A DNA stretch of 64,000 nt from assembly GCF_004340785.1 (NCBI RefSeq), contig NZ_SLXS01000003.1, positions 219,689 to 283,688 on the forward strand, given 5' to 3'. Under the pieces are notes generated by a model. That model searched no databases. It saw nothing but the letters and a program-made list of their open reading frames with translations, and was not told the origin of the DNA. The DNA is from Tumebacillus sp. BK434 (GTDB taxonomy: Bacteria > Bacillota > Bacilli > Tumebacillales > Tumebacillaceae). A program made the translations under genes and the position numbers. Below are positions 8,727 through 17,171 of this stretch, piece by piece (within the stretch, counting starts at the first letter, position 1; each line of letters begins with the position of its first letter).

Positions 8727-9650
8727 ATGCCTGCGAACGCCAAAGTGACCCGACCTTCTCAACTGCAAATCTGGCTTCGCGCCGTACGCGCTCCTTCTTT
8801 GATCTCCACGCTGATCCCCGTCCTGCTCGGCGGCGGACTGGCCCTGATCGACCGCGGCTTTGAAGGCTGGACGTTTCTGGCGATCATCATCGCCGTCATG
8901 CTCGTCCAGGCGGGAAGCAACCTCTTTAACGACTATTTCGACTACCACAAAGGCGCGGATGACGAATCGTCGCTCACCGCGCCCAATCCGCTGCGCCAAG
9001 GCTGGCTGTCCCTGTCGAGCGTCTATCGCGGCGGCTGGATCTGCTACCTCTCCGCAGCGCTGATCGGCGGCTACCTCCTCTCCGTCGGCGACTGGCTTGT
9101 GCTGGTCTTCGGCGTGATCGGACTGCTGCTCGGCTACCTGTACACCGGCACCCGCTATGCCCTCGCTTATCACGGGCTTGGCGAGCTGACCGTGTTTGTC
9201 GTGATGGGTCCGCTGATCGTGCTCGGCACCTACTACGCGATGGTGAAGATCCTCTACGGCCACGTGATCTTGAACGCGCTGCCGTTCGGCCTGCTCTCCG
9301 CCGCCGTGCTGCATGCGAAAAATGTCCGCGATCTGCGCCACGACCGCGCGATCGGCAAGCGGACCTTGGCGACGATCCTCGGCGAGCGCAAATCCAAGTG
9401 GGAGCTGTACGTGCTGCTGGCACTGAGCTACGCGATGATGGTGCTGATCTGGCTGCTCGGCTATACGCCGGTCTCTTCGCTGCTCGTGCTGATCACCTTG
9501 CCCTTGGCTTGGAAGACGGTGCAGATCGTCGCCCGGACGGACGATCCGATGGAGTTAAACCTCGGACTCGGGCTGTCGATGCTCTTGCAGTTGCTGTTTG
9601 GCATCTTGAATGTGTTTGGGATTTTCCTGTATTACTTTTTGCAGATCTAA
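8727..9650 (+). CDS. menA: 1,4-dihydroxy-2-naphthoate polyprenyltransferase (UbiA superfamily)
   Basis: A 307-residue integral membrane prenyltransferase that attaches the polyprenyl chain to 1,4-dihydroxy-2-naphthoate, giving demethylmenaquinone. Both magnesium-diphosphate motifs of the UbiA family are visible: NLFNDYFDYHKGAD (about 71-84) and DLRHDRAIGKRTLA (about 203-216). About eight membrane helices follow the family pattern. Start ATG behind AAAGGAACG. Other UbiA members (heme O synthase, UbiA) are less likely given the NDYFDYHKG form. The convergent bcrC gene shares the following terminator. Confidence 0.9.
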   Translation: MPANAKVTRPSQLQIWLRAVRAPSLISTLIPVLLGGGLALIDRGFEGWTFLAIIIAVMLVQAGSNLFNDYFDYHKGADDESSLTAPNPLRQGWLSLSSVYRGGWICYLSAALIGGYLLSVGDWLVLVFGVIGLLLGYLYTGTRYALAYHGLGELTVFVVMGPLIVLGTYYAMVKILYGHVILNALPFGLLSAAVLHAKNVRDLRHDRAIGKRTLATILGERKSKWELYVLLALSYAMMVLIWLLGYTPVSSLLVLITLPLAWKTVQIVARTDDPMELNLGLGLSMLLQLLFGILNVFGIFLYYFLQI

Positions 9651-9686
9651 AAAGCCATCTTCCCACTCAGGGGAAGATGGCTTTTT
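9651..9686. terminator. Bidirectional terminator menA/bcrC
   Basis: AAAGCCATCTTCCC / GGGAAGATGGCTTT, a 14-bp stem between two convergent genes; the 3' end of bcrC runs into it. Confidence 0.9.
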
Positions 9687-10164
9687 CGATGAGGATGGCG
9701 ATCACTGTGCCCAGCACAGCGCCGAACGTCACATCGGACGGGTAGTGCAGGCCGACATAGACGCGGGAGACGGCGAGCACAGCCGCCATGAGCAGCATGC
9801 AGGCGCCGACGAGCGGCATGAGCAGCCAGACGGCCGCGGCGAGCGCAAACCCACAGGCGGCGTGGTTGCTCGGAAACGAGGCGCTGGGGCGGTGCTTGAG
9901 CAGCGGCGTGAATCCTTCTCTGACAAACGGGCGCACCCGAAAGCAGATGCGTCCGACCAGCTCGTTCACCCCGCGGGTGACGGTGGCGGCGAGGACGGCG
10001 AGCAGTGCGGCGAGGCGCTCCGTCCGGCCGCCGGGAATGGCGAGCAGGCCCAGCACGGCGAAGAACCAGAGCGGGCCGTATTTAGCGATATGCACCATCG
10101 TGCGGTCCAGCAGGCGGGAGCGTCCCACATAGCGGCGAATGGATTGCATCATCAGTTTGTCCAT
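9667..10164 (-). CDS. bcrC: PAP2-family undecaprenyl-diphosphatase (BcrC type)
   Basis: A 165-residue membrane phosphatase. The three PAP2 phosphatase motifs are present: FRVRPF (KxxxxxxRP-like, about 77-82), PSNHAACG (about 98-105) and SRVYVGLHYPSDV (about 132-144), the last with the catalytic His. BcrC-type enzymes dephosphorylate undecaprenyl diphosphate outside the membrane, recycling the lipid carrier for wall synthesis and giving bacitracin tolerance. Start ATG behind AGGGGG. Phosphatidylglycerophosphate or other lipid phosphatase activity is the main alternative. Confidence 0.85.
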   Translation of the reverse strand: MDKLMMQSIRRYVGRSRLLDRTMVHIAKYGPLWFFAVLGLLAIPGGRTERLAALLAVLAATVTRGVNELVGRICFRVRPFVREGFTPLLKHRPSASFPSNHAACGFALAAAVWLLMPLVGACMLLMAAVLAVSRVYVGLHYPSDVTFGAVLGTVIAILIEKAIFP

Positions 10165-10181
10165 GGTACCCCCTGCATTTC

Positions 10182-10216
10182 AAAAGACCCTGCTCCGTCG
10201 AGGAACAAGGTCTTTT
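10182..10216 (-). terminator. Terminator of the Pro/Thr-rich membrane protein gene
   Basis: AAAAGACC ... GGTCTTTT hairpin between bcrC and the stop at 10229. Confidence 0.8.
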
Positions 10217-10228
10217 CTGTTACGTTGA

Positions 10229-11380
10229 TTATCTTCTCGCTTCAATATACCCGTAATTCGAAGCTGTGTCGATATGGAATTGGACGCTGGAAGCGCCCGG
10301 GTAGACGCCGTTCCAATAGATGTCACGGCCGCTCTTGCTCGACGGGTTCGCTTTCGACATCCCGGCGACGATGCGCATGAACTCTTCATAGTACGCCATG
10401 CTCTCCCCTTGCGGAGTGAGCCGTTCGAAGCGCATGTTGATGGCGGTCGCCGTGTCGCCGCTGAAGGTGACTTCGACGATCGATGCCCCGCGCAGGTAGA
10501 CGAGCTTCCCGCCGGAACCGCCGAGCGACTGGTTGAACTGGAAGAACGACTGCACGTCGGCGCGCGAGGCGCCCAGCACGGAGCTCAACACGCCACCGTC
10601 AATCAGCGCCGGAGTCTCCACCGGGGCAGGTGTCGGTTCCGGCTGCGGAGTTGGCGCAGGTGTCGGAGTCGGCTGCGGTGCAGGCGTCGGCTTCGGAGTG
10701 GGCGTCGGTGCCGGGGTCGGCTTGGTCGTCGACGGAGGCTGCTGCGGCGTGGTCGACGGCTGTTGGCCCGCCGCACCGCCCGGCAGATTGCCCGGCTTGC
10801 TCTGGCCTGCGTCCACCTTGCTGCCGGAGCCGGTCGTGCTGCCCTGCTGCGGCTGGTAGGATTGGAATGGATTCGGAGCGCCAGAAGCGACCTTCGTGCC
10901 GTTCGTCGGCTTGTTCGGCACCGGCTGCAAAATCGGCTTCGGCGCGTTATTTTCTTGCGAGACTTGCGTCAGACTCGCCCCGCCATCCGGCAGCAAGGCC
11001 AGATATTCGGGCGGGATTGGCTTGTTGTTTTTAATCAGATCGAGCACGATCACCAGAAAGGACAGGTCGTCAGCCTCGCTGTGCACCGCGCTGTCGTCAG
11101 AAGAGGACGGAGCCGGTGTCGATGTGCCCTTGGCCGGGTCGGCCGTGGCAGACAGTTCTTTGGACTGGTGTGCCTCTTTCCCTGTCTGGTCTTCCATCGC
11201 TTCGACAGGCGGCATGAACATCTGGAGCAGCAGCAAAAAGCCGCAGAGCGCGACCGACAGGAACGAGAACATCGCCCACGTTTTGCCGTACTTCCCCTTG
11301 TTCAGCACATTGCCTATCATCATTGCGATGGAGAACACAGCGATCACACCGAGCGCGATCAACCCAAGTGTCAGCAACAT
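10229..11380 (-). CDS. Membrane-anchored protein with Pro/Thr-rich linker and conserved C-terminal domain
   Basis: A 383-residue protein. Two membrane helices (about 2-25 and 35-56) are followed by a low-complexity exported or loop region rich in Ser, Gln, Pro and Thr. A TPTPKPTPAP-type linker (about 215-260) leads into a globular C-terminal domain of about 120 residues (ALIDGGVLSSVLGASRADVQ onward). The C-terminal domain sequence (FERLTPQGESM, GRDIYWNGVYPG) suggests a ligand- or wall-binding beta fold, but I do not recognise it. It is a single gene. A similar Pro/Thr linker plus C-terminal domain layout occurs in the protein at 55910-56539. Confidence 0.7.
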   Translation of the reverse strand: MLLTLGLIALGVIAVFSIAMMIGNVLNKGKYGKTWAMFSFLSVALCGFLLLLQMFMPPVEAMEDQTGKEAHQSKELSATADPAKGTSTPAPSSSDDSAVHSEADDLSFLVIVLDLIKNNKPIPPEYLALLPDGGASLTQVSQENNAPKPILQPVPNKPTNGTKVASGAPNPFQSYQPQQGSTTGSGSKVDAGQSKPGNLPGGAAGQQPSTTPQQPPSTTKPTPAPTPTPKPTPAPQPTPTPAPTPQPEPTPAPVETPALIDGGVLSSVLGASRADVQSFFQFNQSLGGSGGKLVYLRGASIVEVTFSGDTATAINMRFERLTPQGESMAYYEEFMRIVAGMSKANPSSKSGRDIYWNGVYPGASSVQFHIDTASNYGYIEARR

Positions 11381-11497
11381 GCGTTCACCACCTTATCACC
11401 CATTGCTTATTCTTTTCCCCACATTTCGACATCGATCGTAAAAACTCCTGTTCACTTTTTAAAAAAGCGGCTGAAAGATACATATTATACATTATAG

Positions 11498-11526
11498 TTT
11501 ACAAAGTTGTTTTTGTGGCCTATACT
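11498..11526 (+). promoter_or_regulatory. Sigma-A type promoter of the decayed MFS gene
   Basis: TTTACA, a 17-bp spacer and TATACT, 55 bases upstream of the ATG at 11581. It matches the vegetative consensus well, so the dead gene may still be transcribed. Confidence 0.7.
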
Positions 11527-11580
11527 GAAGCCATAACCGATACAAATGTTGGGAACGCACCCAAGAACGAGGTGATTGTG

Positions 11581-12072
11581 ATGTTTCGAGGATTTGACCG
11601 CAGCATTTGGATTCGCTTCTCCGGCGTCACCCTGTTATCGATTGGCAATTTTATGATCAAGCCGTTTCTGGCTTTATATCTGGCAACCACGCTTGGCGCT
11701 TCGATCGGCGTGCCAAGGCCGGCGCCTTGCTGTACGCGCTGGGCCTGCTGCTCGTCGCGCTCACCGCCAACGCCTGGCTGCTTCTGGCAGGCTTTGTGAT
11801 CTTCACCGTCGGCGAGGTCACCGTCACGGCGGTGAGAAGCGATCCTCGCCGACATCTCGCCTGACGACATGCGCGCCCGCTATCAAAGCGCCGGGTCGCT
11901 TGCCTGGACGGCAGCCGCGACCGGCGGCCCGCTGATCGGCGGCTTGGTGATGGAGCAGTTCGGCGGCCACGCGCTGTTTGTCACCTTCGCCTGCGTGATG
12001 GCGAGCGCGGTGTTCTTCTACCGCTTGATGGAAGTGAAAAAAACGGGGAAGCGGCATTCCCTGGCTCACTAA
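11581..12072 (+). pseudogene. Decayed MFS transporter
   Basis: A good ribosome binding site and ATG open a typical Firmicute MFS N-terminus (FRGFDRSIWIRF ... NFMIKPFLALYLATTLG). At about 11700 the homology jumps frame and skips some 250 residues to helices near the C-terminal half (AGALLYALGLLLVALTANAW). At about 11835 it shifts frame again to ILADISPDDMRARYQSAGS and runs to a normal end. One large deletion and two frame changes make it non-functional. Its substrate cannot be told; drug efflux is typical of this subgroup. Confidence 0.85.
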
Positions 12073-12076
12073 AAAG

Positions 12077-12106
12077 AAAAGAGGACTTCGCGCGAAGTCC
12101 TCTTTT
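12077..12106. terminator. Bidirectional terminator
   Basis: AAAAGAGGACTTCGC / GCGAAGTCCTCTTTT forms a near-perfect hairpin between the MFS remnant and bioY. Confidence 0.9.
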
Positions 12107-12121
12107 CTCTGGCCAGAATCA

Positions 12122-12715
12122 TCAGTCGAGCGTGACGACTTTCGTGCCGCCTTTGCCGACCAAGCGCTGCGGGGTGTAGACGTGGCGCACTTGCAGGATG
12201 ATCAGCGTCGCGACGACCGCTTTGGCGAGGTCGCCCGGCCAGAACGGGTAGAAACCGCCGACCAGCGCTTTGTTCCACGAGAGGTCCGCGACGACTTTCA
12301 GCCACGGCACCCCGCCCAGATACAAGGTCAGCGAGCCGAGGATGAATGTGACGAACAGCATCTGGATGTGTGCCGCCACGCCGCGCCCTTTGATGGAGTT
12401 CGCCGCCCAGCCGACGAGGAATGCAGCGACCGGATACATGACGATAAAGCCGCCGGTCGGGCCGGCGACGAGACCGATCCCGCCTTGGCCGTGCCACATC
12501 GGCAGGCCGATCAGGGTCAGGATGACGACGAGCGCCATCGAGAAAAAGCCGTAAAACGGGCCGAGCAGCGCTCCGGCCAGCAGGATGGTCATGTTGCTGA
12601 GCGTGATCGGTACGAGAGAGAAACCAAGGTTGATGTTGACGTAGCTGAGGACGACCAGCAAAGCGGCAAACAAGGCGCTGAACACCACACCGCGCACGGA
12701 AAATTGTACCCCCAT
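12122..12715 (-). CDS. bioY: Biotin transporter substrate-binding component BioY (ECF S component)
   Basis: A 197-residue integral membrane protein with about six helices and the BioY signature region GLPMWHGQGGIGLVAGPTGGF (split: GLPMWHGQGG, then LVAGPTGGF; about 69-90). It binds biotin and works with EcfA ATPases and EcfT. Start ATG behind GGAGG. The divergent ecfA genes at 12819-15307 probably supply its energising module. A likely BirA operator lies in the shared intergenic region, which supports biotin as the substrate. Confidence 0.92.
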   Translation of the reverse strand: MGVQFSVRGVVFSALFAALLVVLSYVNINLGFSLVPITLSNMTILLAGALLGPFYGFFSMALVVILTLIGLPMWHGQGGIGLVAGPTGGFIVMYPVAAFLVGWAANSIKGRGVAAHIQMLFVTFILGSLTLYLGGVPWLKVVADLSWNKALVGGFYPFWPGDLAKAVVATLIILQVRHVYTPQRLVGKGGTKVVTLD

Positions 12716-12733
12716 TGATAAGCCTCCAAATCT

Positions 12734-12765
12734 TTGTTAACTTGAGTATGTCAGGAAGATGACAA
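12734..12765 (-). promoter_or_regulatory. Predicted BirA (biotin repressor) operator upstream of bioY
   Basis: Half-sites TTGTCATC and GTTAACAA (minus strand) are separated by 16 bases. This matches the Firmicute BirA pattern TTGTTAAC-N14-16-GTTAACAA with 14 of 16 positions. It lies between a TAAAAT -10-like box (minus strand, 12772-12777) and the bioY ribosome binding site. Confidence 0.7.
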
Positions 12766-12818
12766 TCCGCATTTTAGCACAGTTCGAAACCATGTGAAAA
12801 GCATAATTTGGAGGAACC

Positions 12819-13613
12819 ATGAAAAAGAAACTGACCCTTTCCGGCGTGAGTGTCGCCTTTGCCGCGCCGGACGGTGTGCATACCGTGTTGACGGAGATTG
12901 ATTTGACGATCGCACAAGGCGAGTGGGTCGCCTTGATCGGGCAGAATGGCAGCGGGAAAAGCACGCTGGCCAAAGTGCTCTGCGGGCTGTGTCCCGTGTC
13001 GAAAGGCTTGGCCGAACAGGAGGAGTTGCAGGTGCAGATGGTGTTTCAGAATCCGGAAGCGCAGATCGTCGGCGAAACGGTTTACGAAGACGTCTGTTTC
13101 GGCATGGAGAACTGCGCCGTGCCCCCGGACGAGATGCCGGAGCGGGCGCTTGCGGCGCTGGAAAAAGTGGGTCTGGCGCCGCTGATCGAGCAGGCGGTCA
13201 CAACGCTGTCCGGCGGGCAGAAACAGCTGCTCGGCATCGCCGGGTGTCTGGCGGTGGAGGCGGATGTGATCGTGTTTGACGAGTGTACGGCGATGCTCGA
13301 CCCGGCATCGCGGGAGATGGTGCTTCGCGTGGCGCAGGAGCTGCAGCGCCAAGGCAAGACGCTGATCTGGATCACGCAGTGGATGGAAGAGCTGGCCTGT
13401 GCCGACCGGGTGGTGGCGCTGTCCGGGGGCCGTGTGGCGTATGACGGGACGGCACGGGCTTTCTTCTATGACGGAGTCTGTGCAGCGCTCGGCTTTGTGC
13501 CCCCGTACGCGGTGCAGGTGGCGGAGCAACTGCAGGCGAAAGGCGTCGTGCTGGCCGGGCAGCCGCTTACGCCCCAAGAGCTGAGTGCAGCGGTAGGTGC
13601 AAGATGCCAATAA
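12819..13613 (+). CDS. ecfA1: ECF transporter ATPase component EcfA (first copy)
   Basis: A 264-residue ABC ATPase of the energy-coupling-factor type. Visible motifs: Walker A GQNGSGKST (about 46-54), Q-loop VFQNPEAQIVG (typical EcfA), signature LSGGQKQ, and Walker B VIVFDECTAMLDP. The switch His, normally in a TH[DE] motif, is replaced by Gln (IWITQWMEE, about 187-195), so hydrolysis at that site may be impaired and the second ATPase may dominate. Start ATG behind GGAGG. Its end overlaps the next gene by 10 bases. It probably energises BioY and other S components. Confidence 0.9.
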   Translation: MKKKLTLSGVSVAFAAPDGVHTVLTEIDLTIAQGEWVALIGQNGSGKSTLAKVLCGLCPVSKGLAEQEELQVQMVFQNPEAQIVGETVYEDVCFGMENCAVPPDEMPERALAALEKVGLAPLIEQAVTTLSGGQKQLLGIAGCLAVEADVIVFDECTAMLDPASREMVLRVAQELQRQGKTLIWITQWMEELACADRVVALSGGRVAYDGTARAFFYDGVCAALGFVPPYAVQVAEQLQAKGVVLAGQPLTPQELSAAVGARCQ

Positions 13614-15307
13614 TCGTGGATCGTGTTGCGCTGGGAAGTATTCTTCAGGATGTGTCGTTTGAGTTGGAAGAAGGGACGATCACGCTGCTGATCGGGCAGA
13701 CGGGGGCGGGGAAGTCGAGCCTGCTCGATGTGCTGACCGGGCTGAACCGCTTTGATCATGGGTCGGTGCTGTATGACGGTAGACCGCTGTGGGACGGCAA
13801 GCAGGTACAGGCGGAGGTGCTGCAGGAGATCGGGGTGGTGTTCCAGTTTCCGGAGCACCAGCTGTTTGCGCGGACGGTGCAGGGGGAGTTCGATTATTCG
13901 CTGAAGCCGCTCCGCCTGGCAAAACCGGAAGCGCAGGCACGGACGCTTACAGCGCTGCGGGAAGTCGGGCTGCCGGAGGAGATGACCACACAGTCCCCGC
14001 TGGTGCTCAGCGGCGGGCAAAAACGGCGCGTGGCGCTGGCGACGACCTTTGCGACGATGCCAAAGTGGCTGTTTCTCGACGAGCCGACCGCCGGCCTCGA
14101 CCCGCTGGCGGTGCAGCATCTGGTCGAGTTCCTGCAGAGCTGCAAGGGGCAGACCACAGGCGGCATCGTCATCGCCACCCATGACCTCGACGCCTTCTTC
14201 CCGATCGCCGACCGCGTCCTGCTCCTCGACCACGGACGCCTCGCCGCCTCGACCACGCCGCAAGCGCTGTGCGAAGACCCGCACCTGCTGCGCCAGGCGA
14301 GAGTCGGGGTGCCGAGCAGCACGGCGTTGGCGCATGCTTTTGCCGCGCAAGGAATCAGGCTCACACCACACCCCTTGCCGCCCGAGCAGATGGCCGATGA
14401 GATTTTGGAAAGTTGGAACGTGTTGCCTTCGGCAATGTCTCATGCTGAATCCTCTCCGTCTGCTACCGCTCAAACGGTGCACCAGTCTGCAGTAGCGGTA
14501 CAGGCTGAATTCAGGCACTCGGCTCCTGCGCAGCAGGAATCGAAACAACAGCCCCCAACAGGGGTTTTCAGTCTTAGCGCGGTGATCCGTCAGTTGGACC
14601 CGCGCGCCAAGTGGGCGTTTTACCTGCTGGTGTCTCTGGGCGTGCTGGTGCAGGCCAGCTGGGCGGGCCTTACCATCGCTACGGCGGTGACAGCTCTGTG
14701 CATGTGGACAGCCGGGATGTGGAAACGGGATGTGTGGCGGATGATGAAGCCATTTCTGTTCTTCATTCTGTTTTCGGTGGTGCTCTCCGGCCTGCGCTTT
14801 GGCGACGGGATCGGCTATGAGTGGGCGGCCGCCGAGCGGACGCTGGGGCAGCTGTACAAGTTTTTGCTGCTGATGCTGCTCGGAATGTGGCTGTCGGCGA
14901 CGACGAGCCAGCTGATGATGAAACAGGGCCTCGAGACCGCGCTGGCGCCGCTGAAGAAACTCAAGCTGCCCGTGGAGGCGTTTGCGCTTGCCACCTCGCT
15001 GATGCTGCGCTTCGTGCCGGTCATCCTTCAGGAGTTGCGCCGCTTCTCCCGCATCACCAAAGCGCGTGGCAAATCGGTCAAAGGCAATTTCCGCCTGCGC
15101 GACACCAGCGCCATCGTCGTGCCGTTGCTGCTTTCCGTCCTCCGCCTCGGCGAAGACCTCTCCGTCGCGATGGAAGCGCGCGGTTACGCCAAGTTCGGCA
15201 ACCGGCGTACCTCGGCGGTCAAACTGCGCATCGTGCGCCATGACCGGGTCATCCTGCTCGCCGGTGGTGTGCTGTTCGCCGTGCTGCTTTGCGCCCGCTA
15301 TTTGTAG
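13604..15307 (+). CDS. EcfA-EcfT fusion protein (ECF transporter ATPase and transmembrane component)
   Basis: 567 residues where two separate proteins are usual. Residues 1-260 are an ABC ATPase with Walker A GQTGAGKSS, Q-loop FQFPEHQLF, signature LSGGQKRR, Walker B WLFLDEPTAGLDP and switch His in ATHDLD. Residues 260-325 are a low-complexity Ser/Ala/Gln linker. Residues 325-567 are EcfT: about five helices plus a cytoplasmic coupling part carrying two Ala-Arg-Gly motifs (KARGKS and EARGYA) that contact the ATPases. The frame is continuous and the linker lacks a ribosome binding site, so this is a true fusion unless a sequencing error removed a stop. With ecfA1 and BioY it forms a complete importer. 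Confidence 0.88.
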   Translation: MPIIVDRVALGSILQDVSFELEEGTITLLIGQTGAGKSSLLDVLTGLNRFDHGSVLYDGRPLWDGKQVQAEVLQEIGVVFQFPEHQLFARTVQGEFDYSLKPLRLAKPEAQARTLTALREVGLPEEMTTQSPLVLSGGQKRRVALATTFATMPKWLFLDEPTAGLDPLAVQHLVEFLQSCKGQTTGGIVIATHDLDAFFPIADRVLLLDHGRLAASTTPQALCEDPHLLRQARVGVPSSTALAHAFAAQGIRLTPHPLPPEQMADEILESWNVLPSAMSHAESSPSATAQTVHQSAVAVQAEFRHSAPAQQESKQQPPTGVFSLSAVIRQLDPRAKWAFYLLVSLGVLVQASWAGLTIATAVTALCMWTAGMWKRDVWRMMKPFLFFILFSVVLSGLRFGDGIGYEWAAAERTLGQLYKFLLLMLLGMWLSATTSQLMMKQGLETALAPLKKLKLPVEAFALATSLMLRFVPVILQELRRFSRITKARGKSVKGNFRLRDTSAIVVPLLLSVLRLGEDLSVAMEARGYAKFGNRRTSAVKLRIVRHDRVILLAGGVLFAVLLCARYL

Positions 15308-15312
15308 CCAAC

Positions 15313-15349
15313 AAAAAGAGCCGTTCCTCCCGCTGAGGAACGGCTCTTT
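15313..15349. terminator. Bidirectional terminator ecfT/fadE
   Basis: AAAGAGCCGTTCCTC / GAGGAACGGCTCTTT, a 15-bp stem between convergent operons. Confidence 0.92.
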
Positions 15350-15372
15350 CGCTTTCATTCGAGCTCAGGCCG

Positions 15373-17145
15373 TTAGCAAACGTAGCCCTCTTGGTCTACG
15401 ATCGTGTTCGCCAGTTCGCGCTTGATCGCGATGGTGTTTTGCGGGGTGTAGCGGGTCAGCTTTTTCAGGACCGACAGCTGCGTGCGGAGCATGTCGCCCT
15501 CTTCCATCGCGGCAAGGGTTTCGCGGGCGAGCAGTTCGATCTTGCCGAAGGTGTCGTTGACATACACCTTGGTCATGTTGATCTTGTGCTGCGCTTTCTC
15601 TTCGCCGTCTTTCGCGATCTGCTTCTTCGCGCGGAGCAGGCAGGACTCCATCGCATAGATCTCGATCATGATGTCAGCCATGTTGTGCAGGATCTCCTGA
15701 TGCTGCTCCAGCGTGGTCATGTACTTCTGCACGCCGTAGCCGCCGACCATCAGGAAGATCTTCTTCGCCTTTTCGATCAGGTCCGATTCAACGGCGAGGG
15801 TTTCGCTTTCGTCGATCACAGACGGCATCATCATCATCAGTTCGCCTTGCAGCGCCTGCGCAGCTTGCAGGAGCGGCAGTTTGCCTTTCATCGCGTTCTT
15901 GACGAGCGTGCCCGGAATCAGCAGGCGGTTGACTTCGTTGGTGCCTTCGAAGATGCGGTTGATGCGGGAGTCTCGGTACATCGTCTCGATCGGGTATTCG
16001 TTGATGAAGCCGTAGCCGCCGTGGATCTGGACGCCTTCGTCGACCACGAAGTCGAACGCTTCAGAAGCGAAGACTTTCGAGATCGAGCACTCGATCGCAT
16101 ACTCCGCGATGGCGTCTGCCACCGCTTTGCCCGATTTCTGCTCGCCGGTCAGCGCCGCGTCGATCAGGCCGCCGATGCGGTAGACCATCGACTCGGTCGC
16201 GTAGGTGCGGATGTTCATTTCGGCAAGCTTTTCGCGGATCAGCGGGAAGTTCGCGATCGGCTGGCCGAACTGCTTGCGCTCGTTCGCATACTTCGAGGAG
16301 AGCTCGATCGCATGCTTCGAGGAGCCGATGCAGCCTGCTGCCAGCTTGTAACGCCCGATGTTCAGGATGTTGAACGCGATCACGTGGCCGCGGCCGACTT
16401 CGCCGAGCAGGTTTTCCACCGGAACGGCAACGTCTTCGAGGATCAGCGGACGGGTCGAAGATGCCTTGATGCCCATCTTCTTCTCTTCCGGACCGGTCGA
16501 GACGCCCGGGTAGTCTTTTTCCACGATAAACGCGGAGAACTTGTCGCCGTCCACTTTCGCGTAGACCACAAACACGTCGGCAAAACCGGCGTTGGTGATG
16601 AACTGCTTGGTGCCGTTCAGGACGTAGTGGGTGCCTTCTGCGTTCAGAACGGCGGTCGCTTTCGCGCCCAGCGCGTCAGAGCCGGAACCCGGCTCGGTCA
16701 GGCAGTACGCCGCGAATTTCGCTCCGCTCGCCAGGTCGGGCAGATATTTCGCCTTCTGCTCTTCGTTGCCGAAGAACACGATCGGCAAGGTGCCGATGCC
16801 GACGTGCGCGCCGTGGGACAGCGCGAAGGAGCCGCCGCGGGTGATGTACTCGGTGATCAGCGTCGACGAGATCTTGTCGAGTTCCAGACCCTCGTTCGCT
16901 TCCGGGACGTCGGCAGCCAGCAAGCCGAGTTCGCCCGCCTGCTTGAGCAGTTTGACGGTCAGTTCGATGTCGAGCTTTTCGAGGTGCTCGCGATGCGGAA
17001 CCACTTCGCCTTCGATAAAGTCAGCGGTGGTCTTCGCGATCATCTTCTGCTCGTCCGTGAAGTCTTCCGGGGTGAACACGTCTTGGGCTTCCGTCTGGGT
17101 GATGACAAAAGAACCGCCGCGCACAATGTCTTTCAAATCGCTCAT
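15373..17145 (-). CDS. fadE: Acyl-CoA dehydrogenase (FadE)
   Basis: A 590-residue flavoprotein catalysing the first, alpha-beta dehydrogenation step of fatty-acid beta-oxidation. The FAD/substrate motif CLTEPGSGSDALG (about 167-179) and the catalytic Glu in RINRIFEGTNEVNRLL (about 396-411) are present. The extra C-terminal domain beyond residue 430 gives the long form seen in Bacillus FadE. Start ATG behind GAGGAGG; the longer in-frame extension to 17220 overlaps fadA and is not needed. It is the last gene of the operon fadN-fadA-fadE. Confidence 0.93.
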   Translation of the reverse strand: MSDLKDIVRGGSFVITQTEAQDVFTPEDFTDEQKMIAKTTADFIEGEVVPHREHLEKLDIELTVKLLKQAGELGLLAADVPEANEGLELDKISSTLITEYITRGGSFALSHGAHVGIGTLPIVFFGNEEQKAKYLPDLASGAKFAAYCLTEPGSGSDALGAKATAVLNAEGTHYVLNGTKQFITNAGFADVFVVYAKVDGDKFSAFIVEKDYPGVSTGPEEKKMGIKASSTRPLILEDVAVPVENLLGEVGRGHVIAFNILNIGRYKLAAGCIGSSKHAIELSSKYANERKQFGQPIANFPLIREKLAEMNIRTYATESMVYRIGGLIDAALTGEQKSGKAVADAIAEYAIECSISKVFASEAFDFVVDEGVQIHGGYGFINEYPIETMYRDSRINRIFEGTNEVNRLLIPGTLVKNAMKGKLPLLQAAQALQGELMMMMPSVIDESETLAVESDLIEKAKKIFLMVGGYGVQKYMTTLEQHQEILHNMADIMIEIYAMESCLLRAKKQIAKDGEEKAQHKINMTKVYVNDTFGKIELLARETLAAMEEGDMLRTQLSVLKKLTRYTPQNTIAIKRELANTIVDQEGYVC

Positions 17146-17171
17146 CGTGATTGCCTCCTCAAGGGTTGTTG

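Noticed and set aside
13466-15358. 630-codon minus-strand frame opposite the ecf genes
   Set aside because: Antisense shadow of two well-recognised ATPase/EcfT domains.
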